The notes beneath the pieces were generated by a model that was not told the DNA's origin, ran no database searches, and saw nothing but the letters and a program-made list of their open reading frames with translations. Positions 43,989 to 54,229 of a DNA stretch of 64,000 bases are shown here, piece after piece. Position 1 is the stretch's first letter. Every line of letters begins with the position of its first letter. Origin of the DNA: JAEUOS01 sp965279115 (GTDB taxonomy: Bacteria > Pseudomonadota > Gammaproteobacteria > Burkholderiales > JAEUOS01); contig OZ257137.1 of assembly GCA_965279115.1 (NCBI GenBank), positions 6,510,001-6,574,000 on the forward strand, read 5' to 3'. Made by a program: the position numbers and the translations under genes.

Positions 43989-45632
43989 ATGGCAGACAAC
44001 GCCCTCGCCCTCCCCCGCCCCAACTTGCCCGGCACCGACCTGATGGCCGGCTGGCGCGCGCTTCCGGTATCCAACAAGATCGCCACCATGGTCGGCGTCG
44101 CCGCCTCGGTGGCGATCCTGACGGCGGCCTGGCTGTGGAGCCAGGCTCCCGACTACAAGGTGCTGGTGGCGAACATGCAGGACATCAAGGATGGCCCGGC
44201 CATCCTTGCACAGCTGAACCAGCAGGCGATTCCCTACAAGGTTGAAGGCAACACCATCCAGGTGCCCGCCCCCCTGCTGTATGAAACCCGCCTGAAGATG
44301 GGTCAGTTCCTCCCCAAGCGCGGATTGCCCGGCTATGAGTTGATGGACAACTCGAAATTCGGCATTTCACAGGAGCACGAGCGTGAAAACCTGCGCCGCG
44401 CCCTCGAGGGAGAACTCACCAAGACGATCATGTCGATCGAGGGCGTGCAATCGGCGCGTGTACATCTGGCCATCCCGAAAAGCCAGGTATTCATGCGCGA
44501 ACAGCAGTCCCCCACGGCGTCGGTCGCCATCGCCCTCGGCGCCGGCATGAAGCTCGAGCGCGGCCAGCTGGCCGGCATCATGCATCTGGTGGCCGCGTCG
44601 CTGCCGGGCCTGCAGGCCAAGAACGTCGCCGTGATCGACCAGTACGGCGTTTTGCTTTCGCCAAAAGGCGACGGCAGCGGCGATGGCAGCCTCGATTCGA
44701 CCCAGCTGAGCTACGTGCAGGAGCTTGAGCGCGGCTACATCAAGCGCATCATGGAAGTGCTGGTGCCGCTGTATGGCGAGAACAACGTGCGCGCCCAGGT
44801 CACCGCGGAGCTCGACTTCAGCCAGGTACAGACCACCTCCGAGAAGAACGCCAACCAGGGCAAGTCCGACGGCCCGGCCATCGTGAGCCAGCAGATCAGC
44901 CAGAAAGGCGGCGCGGGCAATGGCGCCTCCGGCGTGCCCGGCGCCCTTTCGAACCAGCCGCCCGGCAACGCCAGCGCGCCCATCGGCGGTACGCCGACCA
45001 ACCCTGCCGGCGGCGCCGCAGGCGCCAATGCCGCCAGTCAGGGCAGCAGCGAATCGACCACGAATTACGCGCCGGACAAGACCATACAGGTCGTCAAGGG
45101 GCCGGCGAGCACCGTCAAGCGCCTCTCCGCCGCCGTGGTGGTGAACCACAAGAAACCGATCGGCGGCAAGCCAGGCGCCGCGCCGCTGCCTCTCACCGCG
45201 GACGAGGTCGCCAAGGTCGATGCGCTGGTCAAGGAAGCGATGGGCTTCTCGAAGGATCGCGGCGATTCCATCAACGTGGTCAACGCCCCGTTCAGCCCGC
45301 GCGAGGTCGAAGTCCTGCCCGAGATTCCGCTGTGGAAGCAGCCGGACGTGGTATCCACGGCCAAGGAAGTCGGCAAACTTGCGCTCATCGCCGGTATCGT
45401 CCTCTACATCCTCCTGGGCGTGCTGCGGCCGATGCTGCGCCAGATCCTCGCGCATCGCCCGCCCGAGCCGACCCCTGAGGAATCCCGCGCCGAAGAGGAG
45501 CAGCAAGCCCAGCTCGAAGGCCGCCAGGTCCCGGCGCTTCCGAGCCACCTCGACAATGCCCGCGCGCTGGCCAAGCAGGACCCCAAGGTGGTGGCCAATG
45601 TGGTGCGCAACTGGGTGAACGGCAATGAGTGA
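43989..45632 (+). CDS. fliF: FliF, MS ring protein
   Basis: FliF forms the MS ring, the base on which the motor is built. The 547-residue protein has membrane spans near residues 32-52 and 455-475. Between them lie the ring-building motifs (YKVLVANMQDIKDGPAILAQ, PGYELMDNSKFGISQEHER, VHLAIPKSQVFMREQQSPTA) and a Gly/Ala/Ser-rich loop (about 300-365). The C-terminal FliG-binding tail ends VVANVVRNWVNGNE. ATG at 43989 chosen over an upstream start because the extra residues are non-conserved. The stop overlaps fliG. Confidence 0.98.
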   Translation: MADNALALPRPNLPGTDLMAGWRALPVSNKIATMVGVAASVAILTAAWLWSQAPDYKVLVANMQDIKDGPAILAQLNQQAIPYKVEGNTIQVPAPLLYETRLKMGQFLPKRGLPGYELMDNSKFGISQEHERENLRRALEGELTKTIMSIEGVQSARVHLAIPKSQVFMREQQSPTASVAIALGAGMKLERGQLAGIMHLVAASLPGLQAKNVAVIDQYGVLLSPKGDGSGDGSLDSTQLSYVQELERGYIKRIMEVLVPLYGENNVRAQVTAELDFSQVQTTSEKNANQGKSDGPAIVSQQISQKGGAGNGASGVPGALSNQPPGNASAPIGGTPTNPAGGAAGANAASQGSSESTTNYAPDKTIQVVKGPASTVKRLSAAVVVNHKKPIGGKPGAAPLPLTADEVAKVDALVKEAMGFSKDRGDSINVVNAPFSPREVEVLPEIPLWKQPDVVSTAKEVGKLALIAGIVLYILLGVLRPMLRQILAHRPPEPTPEESRAEEEQQAQLEGRQVPALPSHLDNARALAKQDPKVVANVVRNWVNGNE

Positions 45633-46620
45633 CGCCGGCGTCGACGAGGGCGCCATCCTCATGCTCTCGCTGGGCGAGGAAGAGGCAGCCGAGGTCTTCA
45701 AGCACCTGTCGCCCAAGGAGGCGCAAAAGCTCGGCGCGGCCATGGCCGGCCTGAAGAACGTCTCGCGCGAGAAGATCGACGAGGTGCTGGAGAAGTTCAA
45801 TGCCGCCGCCGGGGAGCAGACCTCCATCGGCCTGGATTCGGACGAATACATCCGCGGCGTGCTCAACCGCGCGCTGGGCGAGGAAAAGGCCAAGTTCGTG
45901 CTCGACCGCATCCTGTCCGGCGGTGACACCAGCGGCATCGAGAGCCTCAAGTGGATGGACCCGCCGTCGGTGGCGGAGCTGATCAAGAACGAGCACCCGC
46001 AAATCATGGCGTCCATCCTGGTGCACCTGGAGCGCGACCAGGCCGCGGCCATTCTCAACCTGATGCCTGACCGGGTGCGCGGCGACGTGGTCATGCGCAT
46101 CGCGACGCTCGACGGCATCCACCCGAACGCGCTGCGCGAACTCAATGAAACCATCACCAAGGTGCTTTCCGGGTCCGACCAGGTCAAGAAGGCGGCGCTG
46201 GGCGGCGTGCGCACCGCGGCAGAGATCCTCAACTTCGTCGGCGGCGCCTCTGAAGCCGTGATCCTTGAAGCCGTGCGCGGTGTAGATGACGGCATCGCAC
46301 AGGGAATCATGGACGAGATGTTCGTCTTCGAAAACCTGATGGACGTCGACGATCGCGGCATCCAGGCCCTGTTGAAGGAAGTCCAGTCCGAATCGCTGGT
46401 GCTGGCGTTGAAGGGCGCGGCACCGGACCTGCGCGACAAGATCCTGCGCAACATGTCCTCGCGCGCGGCTGAAATGCTCAAGGAAGACCTCGAATCGCGC
46501 GGCCCGGTACGGTTGTCGGAAGTCGAGGCCGAACAGAAGGAAATCCTGAAGATCGTCCGCCGCCTGGCCGACGAAGGTCAGATAGTGCTTGGAGGTTCCG
46601 GTGACGACAGCTTCGTTTAA
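45625..46620 (+). CDS. fliG: FliG, motor switch protein
   Basis: FliG is the torque-generating rotor protein facing MotA. The 331-residue protein has ILMLSLGEEEAAEVFKHLSP, the middle-domain EHPQ motif in IKNEHPQIMASILVHLERDQ, and the C-terminal torque helix with its charged residues in LMDVDDRGIQALLKEVQSE and LRDKILRNMSSRAAEMLKED. It overlaps fliF by 8 bases and fliH at the end. Confidence 0.98.
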   Translation: MSDAGVDEGAILMLSLGEEEAAEVFKHLSPKEAQKLGAAMAGLKNVSREKIDEVLEKFNAAAGEQTSIGLDSDEYIRGVLNRALGEEKAKFVLDRILSGGDTSGIESLKWMDPPSVAELIKNEHPQIMASILVHLERDQAAAILNLMPDRVRGDVVMRIATLDGIHPNALRELNETITKVLSGSDQVKKAALGGVRTAAEILNFVGGASEAVILEAVRGVDDGIAQGIMDEMFVFENLMDVDDRGIQALLKEVQSESLVLALKGAAPDLRDKILRNMSSRAAEMLKEDLESRGPVRLSEVEAEQKEILKIVRRLADEGQIVLGGSGDDSFV

Positions 46621-47278
46621 GCGCGCCATGAATGAAGAAAAGGGATTCCAGCGCTGGCAGTTCGCGACGCTGTCGGCCGACGCGCCGCACCAGCGGCGAT
46701 CCGGCGAGGCGCAGGAGCCGGCCACGGTGCCGGCCGAAGAGCTCGCAAAGATCCGCAGTGCCGCCCAGGCCGAAGGTTACGCAGCCGGGTTTGCCAGCGG
46801 CAGGGGCGATGCCGCCGACGTGATCGCAGCCGAGGCCGCCCACTTGCGCAGTCTCGCCGGCGCGCTCGACGCCGCCCGGATCGCCCTGCAGGAGGAAACC
46901 GCCCAGGGCCTGCTCTCGCTGGCCACGGAGATCGCCCAGCACATCCTGCGCGCCGAACTCACGCTCAACCCCGGGGCGCTCCTGCCGGCCGTCCGCGAGG
47001 CCATGGACCTGGCTGGCAACGGCGCGCACCCGCAGCTCTTTCTCAACCCGGGCGATGTCGAGTTCGTGCGCCGCCACCTGGCCGACGACCTCGCCGTGCG
47101 CGACTGGCGCCTCGCTGAAGACGCGCGCATCGACCCGGGTGGCTGCCGCGCCGTCAACGCCGATGGCATGGTCGACGCGACCCTGGCCGCACGCTGGCAG
47201 CGCGCCGCCGCCGCGCTGGAGGTCAAGGTGCCGGGCGCCGACGCCAGCGCCGCACCGCAAGCCACGGAAACGGCGTGA
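46601..47278 (+). CDS. fliH: FliH, export ATPase stator/regulator
   Basis: FliH binds and restrains the ATPase FliI and links it to the motor. I choose GTG at 46601 because GGAGG at 46591-46595 lies five bases before it; this gives 225 residues ([19 protein letters not shown]). The glycine-spaced [14 protein letters not shown] segment and the C-terminal helical domain ([11 protein letters not shown] region, [20 protein letters not shown]) match the family. It overlaps fliG by 20 bases and fliI by 4. Confidence 0.94.
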   Translation: MTTASFKRAMNEEKGFQRWQFATLSADAPHQRRSGEAQEPATVPAEELAKIRSAAQAEGYAAGFASGRGDAADVIAAEAAHLRSLAGALDAARIALQEETAQGLLSLATEIAQHILRAELTLNPGALLPAVREAMDLAGNGAHPQLFLNPGDVEFVRRHLADDLAVRDWRLAEDARIDPGGCRAVNADGMVDATLAARWQRAAAALEVKVPGADASAAPQATETA

Positions 47279-48717
47279 TCAGCGAATCCACCCCACCCGC
47301 CATGCCTGCCGCCAACCCCTGGCCGGATTTTCTCGCCCAATGCCGTGAACACCTCACGGCGGTACCGGCGATCCGCGCCGAAGGGCGCCTGACGCGGGTG
47401 GCCGGCCTGGTGATGGAGGCGGTCGGACTGCGCCTGCCGGTCGGCAGCACCTGCCTGGTCAGCCAGGACGGTTCCGGCCCGGTCGAAGCCGAAGTCGTGG
47501 GCTTCGCCGGCAACAAGCTGTTTCTGATGCCCACCACGGACGTCTTCGGCCTGACACCCGGCGCGGTGGTCACGCCAACCGATTCGCAGATGGTGCGGCC
47601 GAAGCCCGGGCACACCAGCCATCCGTGGCGACGCGCCGAGGACCGCACCAAGCACCTGCCGGTGGGTGACGGCCTGCTCGGCCGGGTGGTCGACGCGCAA
47701 GGGCGCCCGCTCGACTCCCTCGGCCCCCTGGCGGTGCGCGTCAAGGCGCCGCTGTCATCGCGGCCGCTGAACCCGATCGACCGCGTCCCGATCAGCGAAC
47801 CCCTCGATACCGGCGTGCGCGCCATCAACGCCCTGCTCACCGTCGGCCGCGGCCAGCGCATGGGGCTGTTCGCCGGCTCCGGGGTCGGAAAAAGCGTCCT
47901 GCTGGGCATGATGGCCCGCTACACCAACGCCGACGTCACGGTGGTCGGCCTGATCGGCGAGCGCGGCCGCGAGGTCAAGGAATTCATCGAGGAATCGCTC
48001 GGCGCAGAAGGTCTCAAGCGTGCGGTCGTGATCGCCGCGCCGGCCGACGTTCCGCCGCTTTTGCGCATGCAGGGTGCCGCCTATGCCACCACGGTCGCGG
48101 AACACTTCCGCAACCAGGGCCTGAACGTGCTGCTGATCATGGATTCGCTCACCCGCTACGCCATGGCGCAGCGTGAAATCGCCCTGGCGATCGGCGAACC
48201 GCCGGCCACCAAGGGCTATCCGCCTTCGGTGTTCGCCAAGCTGCCGCAGCTGGTCGAGCGTGCCGGCAACGGATCGGCGCGCGCCGGCCGCGACGGCGCC
48301 GGTTCGATCACCGCCTTCTATACCGTGCTCACCGAAGGCGACGACCAGCAGGATCCGATCGCCGACGCGGCGCGCGCGATCCTCGACGGGCACATCGTGC
48401 TTTCACGCAGCCTCGCCGACGCGGGCCACTATCCGGCCATCGACATCGAGCAATCCATCAGCCGTGTCATGCATGCGGTCGGCAATCCGGACGACATCCG
48501 CCGCGCCAAGCATTTCAAGACCCTGGTATCGCGCTACCAGCGCAACCGTGACCTCATCGCCGTCGGTGCCTATTCCCCCGGCAGTGACCCGGTAACCGAC
48601 CAGGCCATCGCCATGTGGCCGCGCCTGGAAGCCTTCCTGCAGCAGGACATGCACGAAAACACCGCCTTCGGCGACAGCGTCCGGCAACTCGCCCAGCTGA
48701 TCGACGGCGCCGCTTGA
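47275..48717 (+). CDS. fliI: FliI, flagellum-specific export ATPase
   Basis: FliI is the hexameric ATPase that loads substrates at the export gate. The 480-residue protein has Walker [21 protein letters not shown] (near residue 200), Walker [21 protein letters not shown] and the signature [18 protein letters not shown]. The start is GTG at 47275 (GTGA overlap with fliH). The N-terminal leader ([15 protein letters not shown]) is slightly extended. Confidence 0.97.
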   Translation: MISESTPPAMPAANPWPDFLAQCREHLTAVPAIRAEGRLTRVAGLVMEAVGLRLPVGSTCLVSQDGSGPVEAEVVGFAGNKLFLMPTTDVFGLTPGAVVTPTDSQMVRPKPGHTSHPWRRAEDRTKHLPVGDGLLGRVVDAQGRPLDSLGPLAVRVKAPLSSRPLNPIDRVPISEPLDTGVRAINALLTVGRGQRMGLFAGSGVGKSVLLGMMARYTNADVTVVGLIGERGREVKEFIEESLGAEGLKRAVVIAAPADVPPLLRMQGAAYATTVAEHFRNQGLNVLLIMDSLTRYAMAQREIALAIGEPPATKGYPPSVFAKLPQLVERAGNGSARAGRDGAGSITAFYTVLTEGDDQQDPIADAARAILDGHIVLSRSLADAGHYPAIDIEQSISRVMHAVGNPDDIRRAKHFKTLVSRYQRNRDLIAVGAYSPGSDPVTDQAIAMWPRLEAFLQQDMHENTAFGDSVRQLAQLIDGAA

Positions 48718-48749
48718 GAAGCCACCCAGACAATCCGGAGCCCAACGCC

Positions 48750-49199
48750 ATGCTCAAATCCTTCGCCACCCTGATCCAGGTCGCACAAAGCAAGTCCGAT
48801 TCCGCCGCCATCAAGCTCGGCCAGCTCAATGCCAGGCTCGCGGAGTCGAACCACAAGCACGCTGTGCTGATCAACTACCGCGACGAGTATCGCGCCCGGC
48901 TCGACACCGCCGTCATGCGCGGCGCGCCGGCCTCGGAGATCCGCAACTTCCGCGCCTTTCTCGACAAGCTCGACGAGGCGGTGCGCCAGCAGGAGAGCGA
49001 AGTCGCCTTCTGGAACACCCAGAAAGACAACGCGAACGCCAAGTGGCAAGCCGAGCAGCGCTCGCTGAACTCATTCAACACCATCGCCGACCGGCGCGAT
49101 TCGCTCCAGCAGCTGGCAGCCCAACGCCGCGAGCAGAAGCAGCAGGACGAGTTCGCCTCACGCGCCATCGGCAGCGGCCGCTTCGCCTTCGGCGAATAG
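48750..49199 (+). CDS. fliJ: FliJ, export chaperone-escort protein
   Basis: FliJ is a coiled-coil protein that acts at the FliI ring and FlhA. From the ATG at 48750 it has 149 residues, almost all helical: FATLIQVAQSKSDSAAIKL, YRARLDTAVMRGAPASEIR and RFAFGE at the end. GGAG lies 10 bases before the start. It lies between fliI and fliK, as in most proteobacteria. Confidence 0.93.
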   Translation: MLKSFATLIQVAQSKSDSAAIKLGQLNARLAESNHKHAVLINYRDEYRARLDTAVMRGAPASEIRNFRAFLDKLDEAVRQQESEVAFWNTQKDNANAKWQAEQRSLNSFNTIADRRDSLQQLAAQRREQKQQDEFASRAIGSGRFAFGE

Positions 49200-49246
49200 C
49201 CCCGCACCCGCATTCTTCCCGCACCCGCACCACGGATGGACCCGAC

Positions 49247-50479
49247 ATGAACAACGCCGCCAACGTCATCAACAGCCCCAACCTGCCGGTCGCCGCCGAG
49301 CGCGGCGCCGGAAATCCCGGCGCCGGCAACGACGAGAGCCTGACACAGGCGCGCTTCGCCGAGGTCTTGCGCGGGCAACAAGCCCGCAACGCCGCGGACA
49401 CGAAAGGGCAGAAGGGCGACCAGTCCGCGCCAGGTGCGGCGGACCCGGCGGCCGACGATCCCGCAGCCACGCCATCCGACAGCACGGTGCAGCCGGGCGA
49501 GGCGGCCGCAGTCCCGGCCGCGCCCCTCCTCGCCGACCCGGCCCTCATGGCCTTGATGCTGGACCCGGCAGCCGCACCCGCCGCGCGCACCTTGATCACG
49601 ATCGGCGGGTTCAGCACCGCAACCGGCCTCAGCATGGATGCCAGGGGCGTCGCGGGCGCCAATGCGGCCGGTCCGGCGTTTCCCGGCCCGGCGATCGACG
49701 CCATGCCAGTACCCGATTCAACCGCCGCGACGCCGCCCATCGCCGGCAACGGCATCCCGCTTTCCGCGGGCCAGGTCGTACTACCCAATGCCGCGACCAG
49801 TGCCGCAAGCGGGATACGCGCGGACCTGAAAAACGCCCCGGTCGCGGGCCCCGGTTTCGATCCGGCGCGCGGCGAATCCACTGCCAGAGGGCCGCAACTG
49901 CCGTTTGGCATGGCCGCCGATAGTGCGATGCGCGGCGAGGCGCTGGCCATCGAGTCCCCGCGCGCCGATCCGACCGCCTGGGCCGCGTTTGCCGTGCCGG
50001 TCGACAGCGCCGCCTCCCGCCAGAGCGCCGCCTCGGCATTGCCGCCGATCGAAGCCCCGGTTGGCTCACCGCGTTTTGTCAACGAAACCGCCCAGCAGGT
50101 CACCTGGCTGGTCAAGAACGGACTGAGCGAGGCGGAAATTCGCGTCAGGCCGGCCGACATGGGCCCCATCTCGGTACGCATCGAGATGAACCAGAACGAA
50201 GCCACCATCAGCTTCGCGGTGACCCAGCCGGAAACCCGGGCCGCGGTTCAGGACTCCCTTCACCGCCTGACCGAAATGCTCGCCGACAGCGGCATATCGC
50301 TGGGCGAGGCCAGTGTGGGCGGCCAGAACTTCACCCGGCAATCCCCGGATGGCGGCACGGCTGGTCGCAGTCGCGTGACCTTCGCGCCGGGCCGCGGTGA
50401 CGAGGGCATCGCCGGCATAGAGGCCGGCAACCGGATGATCCCCGAACGCGCGCGCGGCCTGGTCGACACCTTCGCCTGA
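49247..50479 (+). CDS. fliK: FliK, hook-length control protein
   Basis: FliK measures hook length and triggers FlhB switching. The 410-residue protein has a long Ala/Pro/Gly-rich secreted ruler (about 1-280) and the compact C-terminal switch domain with KNGLSEAEIRVRPADMGPIS, EATISFAVTQPETRAAVQDS and LADSGISLGEASVGG. The ATG at 49247 is the first with family-like context; an upstream in-frame start lies within fliJ. Confidence 0.95.
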   Translation: MNNAANVINSPNLPVAAERGAGNPGAGNDESLTQARFAEVLRGQQARNAADTKGQKGDQSAPGAADPAADDPAATPSDSTVQPGEAAAVPAAPLLADPALMALMLDPAAAPAARTLITIGGFSTATGLSMDARGVAGANAAGPAFPGPAIDAMPVPDSTAATPPIAGNGIPLSAGQVVLPNAATSAASGIRADLKNAPVAGPGFDPARGESTARGPQLPFGMAADSAMRGEALAIESPRADPTAWAAFAVPVDSAASRQSAASALPPIEAPVGSPRFVNETAQQVTWLVKNGLSEAEIRVRPADMGPISVRIEMNQNEATISFAVTQPETRAAVQDSLHRLTEMLADSGISLGEASVGGQNFTRQSPDGGTAGRSRVTFAPGRGDEGIAGIEAGNRMIPERARGLVDTFA

Positions 50480-50761
50480 CCCACGAGGCGGCCGGTCCCG
50501 GCCCGGGCGCCTGTGCCCACGGGCCGGCGCCGCGCGCGGCCGGCCTTTCCCCGCGTTCGGGGGATGTGCCCGCTCGTCCGCCCGCAGGCTCCGGAAGGGT
50601 CCGAAATGACACCCTTTCCCGCCGGTATTCGGTCATTCCCGACCCCTCCTGCGCGGCAACAATGATGCCGTCAAGAGTCACTTTTCATCCACCTCCCCGG
50701 CCGCAACCGGCATGTCATCGCGCATGCGTGTTGGCGGCCCCACATGATCCAGGAGCCATCG

Positions 50762-51283
50762 ATGTCGACAGCAGCTGCAGCACCGGCGGACGCCGCCGCG
50801 GCGCCCAAGAAAAGCAAGAAACTGTTGATCATCATCCTGGCCGTCGTGGTACTTCTGGCCGGTGGTGGCGGCGCCGCCGCGTTCTTCATGATGAAGAAAA
50901 AGGGTGGCGATTCGCATGCCGAGGAAAAGAAGACCGTCGAGCGCAAGGGACCGTCGGTCTTCTCGACGCTCGACCCCTTCACGGTGAACCTGGCCGACCC
51001 ATCGCGCGACCACTACCTGCAGATCGGCCTGATCTACGAACTCTACTCGGCTGACGTCGAGGCCGACCTGAAGGCGCAGATGCCGCTCTTGCGCAGCCGC
51101 GCCCTGCTGCTTTTGACCAGCAAGACATCGGAGGACCTGGCCACACCGGAAGGCAAGGGCAAGCTGGCGGGCGAGCTGGTGACCCTGGCGCGCGCGGCGC
51201 TGGCCGCCTCCAAGTCGCCCGGCACGCAAAACAGCGAGCGCGGTGTCGCCGACGTGCATTTTTCCTCCTTCATCATCCAGTAA
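50762..51283 (+). CDS. fliL: FliL, basal-body stator-associated protein
   Basis: FliL is an inner-membrane protein that encircles and supports stator units. From the ATG at 50762 (AGGAG 7 bases upstream) it has 173 residues: an Ala-rich cytosolic start, one membrane span (LLIIILAVVVLLAGGGG) and the periplasmic domain ending FSSFIIQ. The core TLDPFTVNLADPSRDHYLQI is the family motif. The 282 bases after fliK contain only GC-rich imperfect hairpins (around 50592-50647) and possibly the fliL promoter. Confidence 0.95.
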   Translation: MSTAAAAPADAAAAPKKSKKLLIIILAVVVLLAGGGGAAAFFMMKKKGGDSHAEEKKTVERKGPSVFSTLDPFTVNLADPSRDHYLQIGLIYELYSADVEADLKAQMPLLRSRALLLLTSKTSEDLATPEGKGKLAGELVTLARAALAASKSPGTQNSERGVADVHFSSFIIQ

Positions 51284-51318
51284 ACGGCCGATACGGCCAG
51301 ACGCGGAATCGCGACCCA

Positions 51319-52311
51319 ATGTCCACTGAAGTCCTCTCGCAAGACGAAGTCGACGCGCTCCTGAAGGGCGTCAACGGCGACGAAGAGTCGGAAGCGCCCC
51401 AGGAATCGCAGGACGGCCCCCGTCCCTACAACCTGGCCAAGCAGGAACGCATCGTCCGGGGCCGCATGCCGACCCTGGAAATCATCAACGAGCGCTTCGC
51501 CCGCCTCCTGCGCGTGGGGTTGTTCAACTTCATGCGCAAGAGCCCGGAGATCTCCATCGGGCCGGTCAAGGTGTCGAAGTACAGCGAGTTCATCCGTAAC
51601 CTGGTGGTCCCGACCAACCTGAACATCGTCCAGGCCAGGCCGCTGCGCGGCAATGCCCTGGTGATCTTCGACCCGACCCTGGTCTTCACGGTGGTCGACA
51701 ACATGTTCGGCGGCGACAGCCGATTTCATACCCGGGTCGAGGGACGCGACTTCACGCCCACCGAGCAACGCATCGTCCAGCGCATGCTGGCGGTGGTTCT
51801 GGACAACTACAACAAGTCGTGGCAACCGGTGCATCCGATGGCGTTCGAATACCTGCGCTCGGAAATGCACACGCAGTTCGCCAACATCGCAACGCCCTCG
51901 GAAGTGGTCGTCACCACGACCTTCGCCGTCGAGCTGGGTTCCGCCGGCGGCGAGATCCACGTGGTGATCCCCTACTCCACCCTCGAGCCGATCCGCGACC
52001 TGCTCTACAGCAGCACCCAGGCCGACAGCGCGGAGCCCGATGACCGCTGGCTGCACATGCTCAAGCGCCAGGTGCAGGACGCCGAGGTGCAGTTGACCGC
52101 CACCCTGGCGCGCGGCGAGCAGACGCTCGCGCAGGTGCTCGGCCTGCGCGTGGGCGACGTGATCCCGATGGACATCCGCCCCACCCTGGTGGTCGACGTC
52201 GACGGCGTGCCGATCTTCGATTGCCGCTACGGCGTGCTCAATGGCCAGTACGCGCTCAAGGTCGAGAAAATCCTCGCCGTATCGCAACAAGACAATTCCC
52301 TAGGAGCCTGA
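51319..52311 (+). CDS. fliM: FliM, motor switch protein
   Basis: FliM forms the C ring and receives phospho-CheY. The 330-residue protein starts with the CheY-binding segment LSQDEVDALLKGVNGD. The middle domain contains the conserved VVPTNLNIVQARPLRGNALV and FGGDSRFHTRVEGRDFTPTE, and the C-terminal SpoA-like domain binds FliN (VQLTATLARGEQTLAQVLGL). ATG at 51319. It is 2 bases from fliN. Confidence 0.98.
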   Translation: MSTEVLSQDEVDALLKGVNGDEESEAPQESQDGPRPYNLAKQERIVRGRMPTLEIINERFARLLRVGLFNFMRKSPEISIGPVKVSKYSEFIRNLVVPTNLNIVQARPLRGNALVIFDPTLVFTVVDNMFGGDSRFHTRVEGRDFTPTEQRIVQRMLAVVLDNYNKSWQPVHPMAFEYLRSEMHTQFANIATPSEVVVTTTFAVELGSAGGEIHVVIPYSTLEPIRDLLYSSTQADSAEPDDRWLHMLKRQVQDAEVQLTATLARGEQTLAQVLGLRVGDVIPMDIRPTLVVDVDGVPIFDCRYGVLNGQYALKVEKILAVSQQDNSLGA

Positions 52312-52313
52312 AA

Positions 52314-52748
52314 ATGTCCGACGAAACCAGCGCAGTATCCGCAGAAGACGACTGGGCCGCCGCGATGGCGGAACAGGCCGCGGTGGAAGCGCCGCCCGAG
52401 TCCAATCCGATAGCGGCGGGGTCGGGCGCCCGCCCCGCGACCGACATGTTCCAGGAGTTCACCGCCAGCGGCAACAGCGGCCACGCCAACGACATCGACA
52501 TGATCCTCGATATCCCGGTGCAGCTGACGGTGGAGCTCGGGCGCACCAAGATCCCGATCAAGCACATCCTCCAGCTGGCGCAAGGCTCGGTCGTCGAGCT
52601 CGACGGCCAGGCCGGCGAGCCGATGAACGTGCTCATCAATGGTTGCCTGATCGCGCAAGGCGAAGTCGTGGTGGTCAACGAGAAGTTCGGCATCCGGCTG
52701 ACCGACATCATCACGCCATCGGAACGGATCCGGAAACTGAACCGATGA
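52314..52748 (+). CDS. fliN: FliN, motor switch protein
   Basis: FliN completes the C ring and binds FliH. The 144-residue protein has an acidic variable N-terminus (about 1-60) and the SpoA domain with DMILDIPVQLTVELGRTKIP, LAQGSVVELDGQAGEPMNVL and IRLTDIITPSERIRKL. It starts at the ATG at 52314, after TAGGAG. The stop overlaps the fliO ATG by four bases. Confidence 0.98.
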   Translation: MSDETSAVSAEDDWAAAMAEQAAVEAPPESNPIAAGSGARPATDMFQEFTASGNSGHANDIDMILDIPVQLTVELGRTKIPIKHILQLAQGSVVELDGQAGEPMNVLINGCLIAQGEVVVVNEKFGIRLTDIITPSERIRKLNR

Positions 52749-53158
52749 ACGCAATCCGCCACGCCGCCCTGCCGGCTGTTGCCTCGCTGCTGGCCGCCGC
52801 GCCGGCACTGGCCGCCGATCCGGCGCCCGGCGCCGCCGGCATGATGCAGATGCTCCCGGGCCTGGCCGGCGTGCTGGCGCTGATCGCGCTCCTGGCCTGG
52901 CTGGCGAAGCGGCTTGGCGTGGCGCGCCCGGGTTCAACCGGCCCGCTCAAGGTGGTCGGTGAGCGCGCCGTCGGCACCCGCGAACGGGTGGTGCTCGTGG
53001 AGGTGGCCGGCCAGTGGCTGGTACTGGGCGTGGCGCCCGGACAGGTACGGGCGCTGGCCAACCTGCCAAAACCGGAAAATCTCCCCGCCGAGGCCGCCAC
53101 CGCGGCGCCCGCCACGCCGTTCGCCGGCTGGCTCGAACGCGCGCTCAAGAAGCAATGA
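52745..53158 (+). CDS. fliO: FliO, export gate assembly protein
   Basis: FliO helps assemble the FliP ring. The 137-residue protein has a signal-like N-terminus ([20 protein letters not shown]), one membrane span ([20 protein letters not shown]) and a cytosolic domain with [20 protein letters not shown] and [11 protein letters not shown], typical of the family. It overlaps fliN and fliP. Confidence 0.93.
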   Translation: MNAIRHAALPAVASLLAAAPALAADPAPGAAGMMQMLPGLAGVLALIALLAWLAKRLGVARPGSTGPLKVVGERAVGTRERVVLVEVAGQWLVLGVAPGQVRALANLPKPENLPAEAATAAPATPFAGWLERALKKQ

Positions 53159-53928
53159 TGCATACCCGCGCATTTCATCCCGCCGCCTGGCTCGCACGAC
53201 TGATATGCGTGGCGATGCTGCTTGCGCCGGCATTGGCGGTGGCGCAGTCGGCCGGCCTGCCAGGCTTGACCTCCACGCCCGGACCCGGCGGTTCGACCAC
53301 CTGGTCGCTGCCGATCCAGACCCTGCTGGCCCTGACCTCGCTGACCTTCCTGCCGGCGGTCCTGCTGATGATGACCGGCTTCACGCGCATCGTCATCGTC
53401 ATGTCGCTCCTGCGCCATGCCCTTGGCACGCAGACCTCGCCCCCCAACCAGGTGATCATCGGCCTGTCCCTGTTCCTCACCATGTTCGTGATGGGCCCGA
53501 CGGCGGACCGCGTTTATGCGGACGCCTACCTGCCCTACAGCACCAACCAGATCGGTTTTCCCGACGCCATCAAGCGCGCCGAGGTGCCGGTCAAGTCGTT
53601 CATGCTCAAGCAGGCCCGCCAGCCCGACCTCGAACTTTTCGCCAAGCTCGCCAACCGGCCCGCCAGCGAAAAGGCCGCCGACCTGCCCTTCACCGTGGTG
53701 GTGCCGGCCTTTGTCACCAGCGAACTCAAGACGGCGTTCCAGATCGGTTTCATGATCTTCATCCCCTTCCTGGTCATCGACATGGTGGTGGCCTCGGTTC
53801 TCATGTCGATGGGCATGATGATGCTCTCGCCGGTGATGATCTCGCTGCCCTTCAAGCTGATCCTGTTCGTGCTGGTGGACGGCTGGAACATCCTGATCGG
53901 CTCGCTCATCGCCAGCTTCCACACCTGA
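53155..53928 (+). CDS. fliP: FliP, export gate channel protein
   Basis: FliP forms the pentameric core of the export channel. The protein is 257 residues (ATG at 53155 or 53158; the first gives the ATGA overlap). It begins with a cleavable signal peptide ([20 protein letters not shown]) and has four membrane spans with [40 protein letters not shown] and [19 protein letters not shown]. All are FliP family blocks. Confidence 0.97.
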   Translation: MMHTRAFHPAAWLARLICVAMLLAPALAVAQSAGLPGLTSTPGPGGSTTWSLPIQTLLALTSLTFLPAVLLMMTGFTRIVIVMSLLRHALGTQTSPPNQVIIGLSLFLTMFVMGPTADRVYADAYLPYSTNQIGFPDAIKRAEVPVKSFMLKQARQPDLELFAKLANRPASEKAADLPFTVVVPAFVTSELKTAFQIGFMIFIPFLVIDMVVASVLMSMGMMMLSPVMISLPFKLILFVLVDGWNILIGSLIASFHT

Positions 53929-53943
53929 TACGCCGCCACGCAC

Positions 53944-54216
53944 ATGTTCACCACCCAGACCGTACTCACCCTCGGCGCCGAAGCGCTCTGGCTCACCATG
54001 CTGATCGCGGCCCCCATGCTGCTGGCCGCCCTGGTGGCCGGGCTGGTGGTCAGCATCTTCCAGGCGGCCACCTCGATCAACGAGGCGACCCTTTCATTCA
54101 TCCCCAAGCTGATCGCCATGTTCGGCGTGATGGTCCTGGCCGGCCCCTGGATGCTGGCGACCATGATCGACTTCATGCGTCGCCTGATCCTCGGCATCCC
54201 GGCGATGATCGGCTAG
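53944..54216 (+). CDS. fliQ: FliQ, export gate channel protein
   Basis: FliQ is the small channel subunit of the gate. Ninety residues with two membrane hairpin helices: LTMLIAAPMLLAALVAGLVV and MFGVMVLAGPWMLATMIDFM, and the conserved IFQAATSINEATLSFIPK between them. It sits between fliP and fliR as usual. Confidence 0.97.
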   Translation: MFTTQTVLTLGAEALWLTMLIAAPMLLAALVAGLVVSIFQAATSINEATLSFIPKLIAMFGVMVLAGPWMLATMIDFMRRLILGIPAMIG

Positions 54217-54229
54217 CCATGCCCGGGCG

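Noticed and set aside
43811..44089. Longer FliE protein starting at 44089
   Set aside because: The extension crosses the divergent fliF start and lacks conserved residues; the GTG at 43810 has a perfect ribosome-binding site and gives the family length.
50590..50650. Imperfect inverted repeat (GGTCCGAAATGAC against GGTCATTCCCGACC) upstream of fliL as an operator
   Set aside because: Two mismatches, no second copy elsewhere and no flanking promoter that I recognise.
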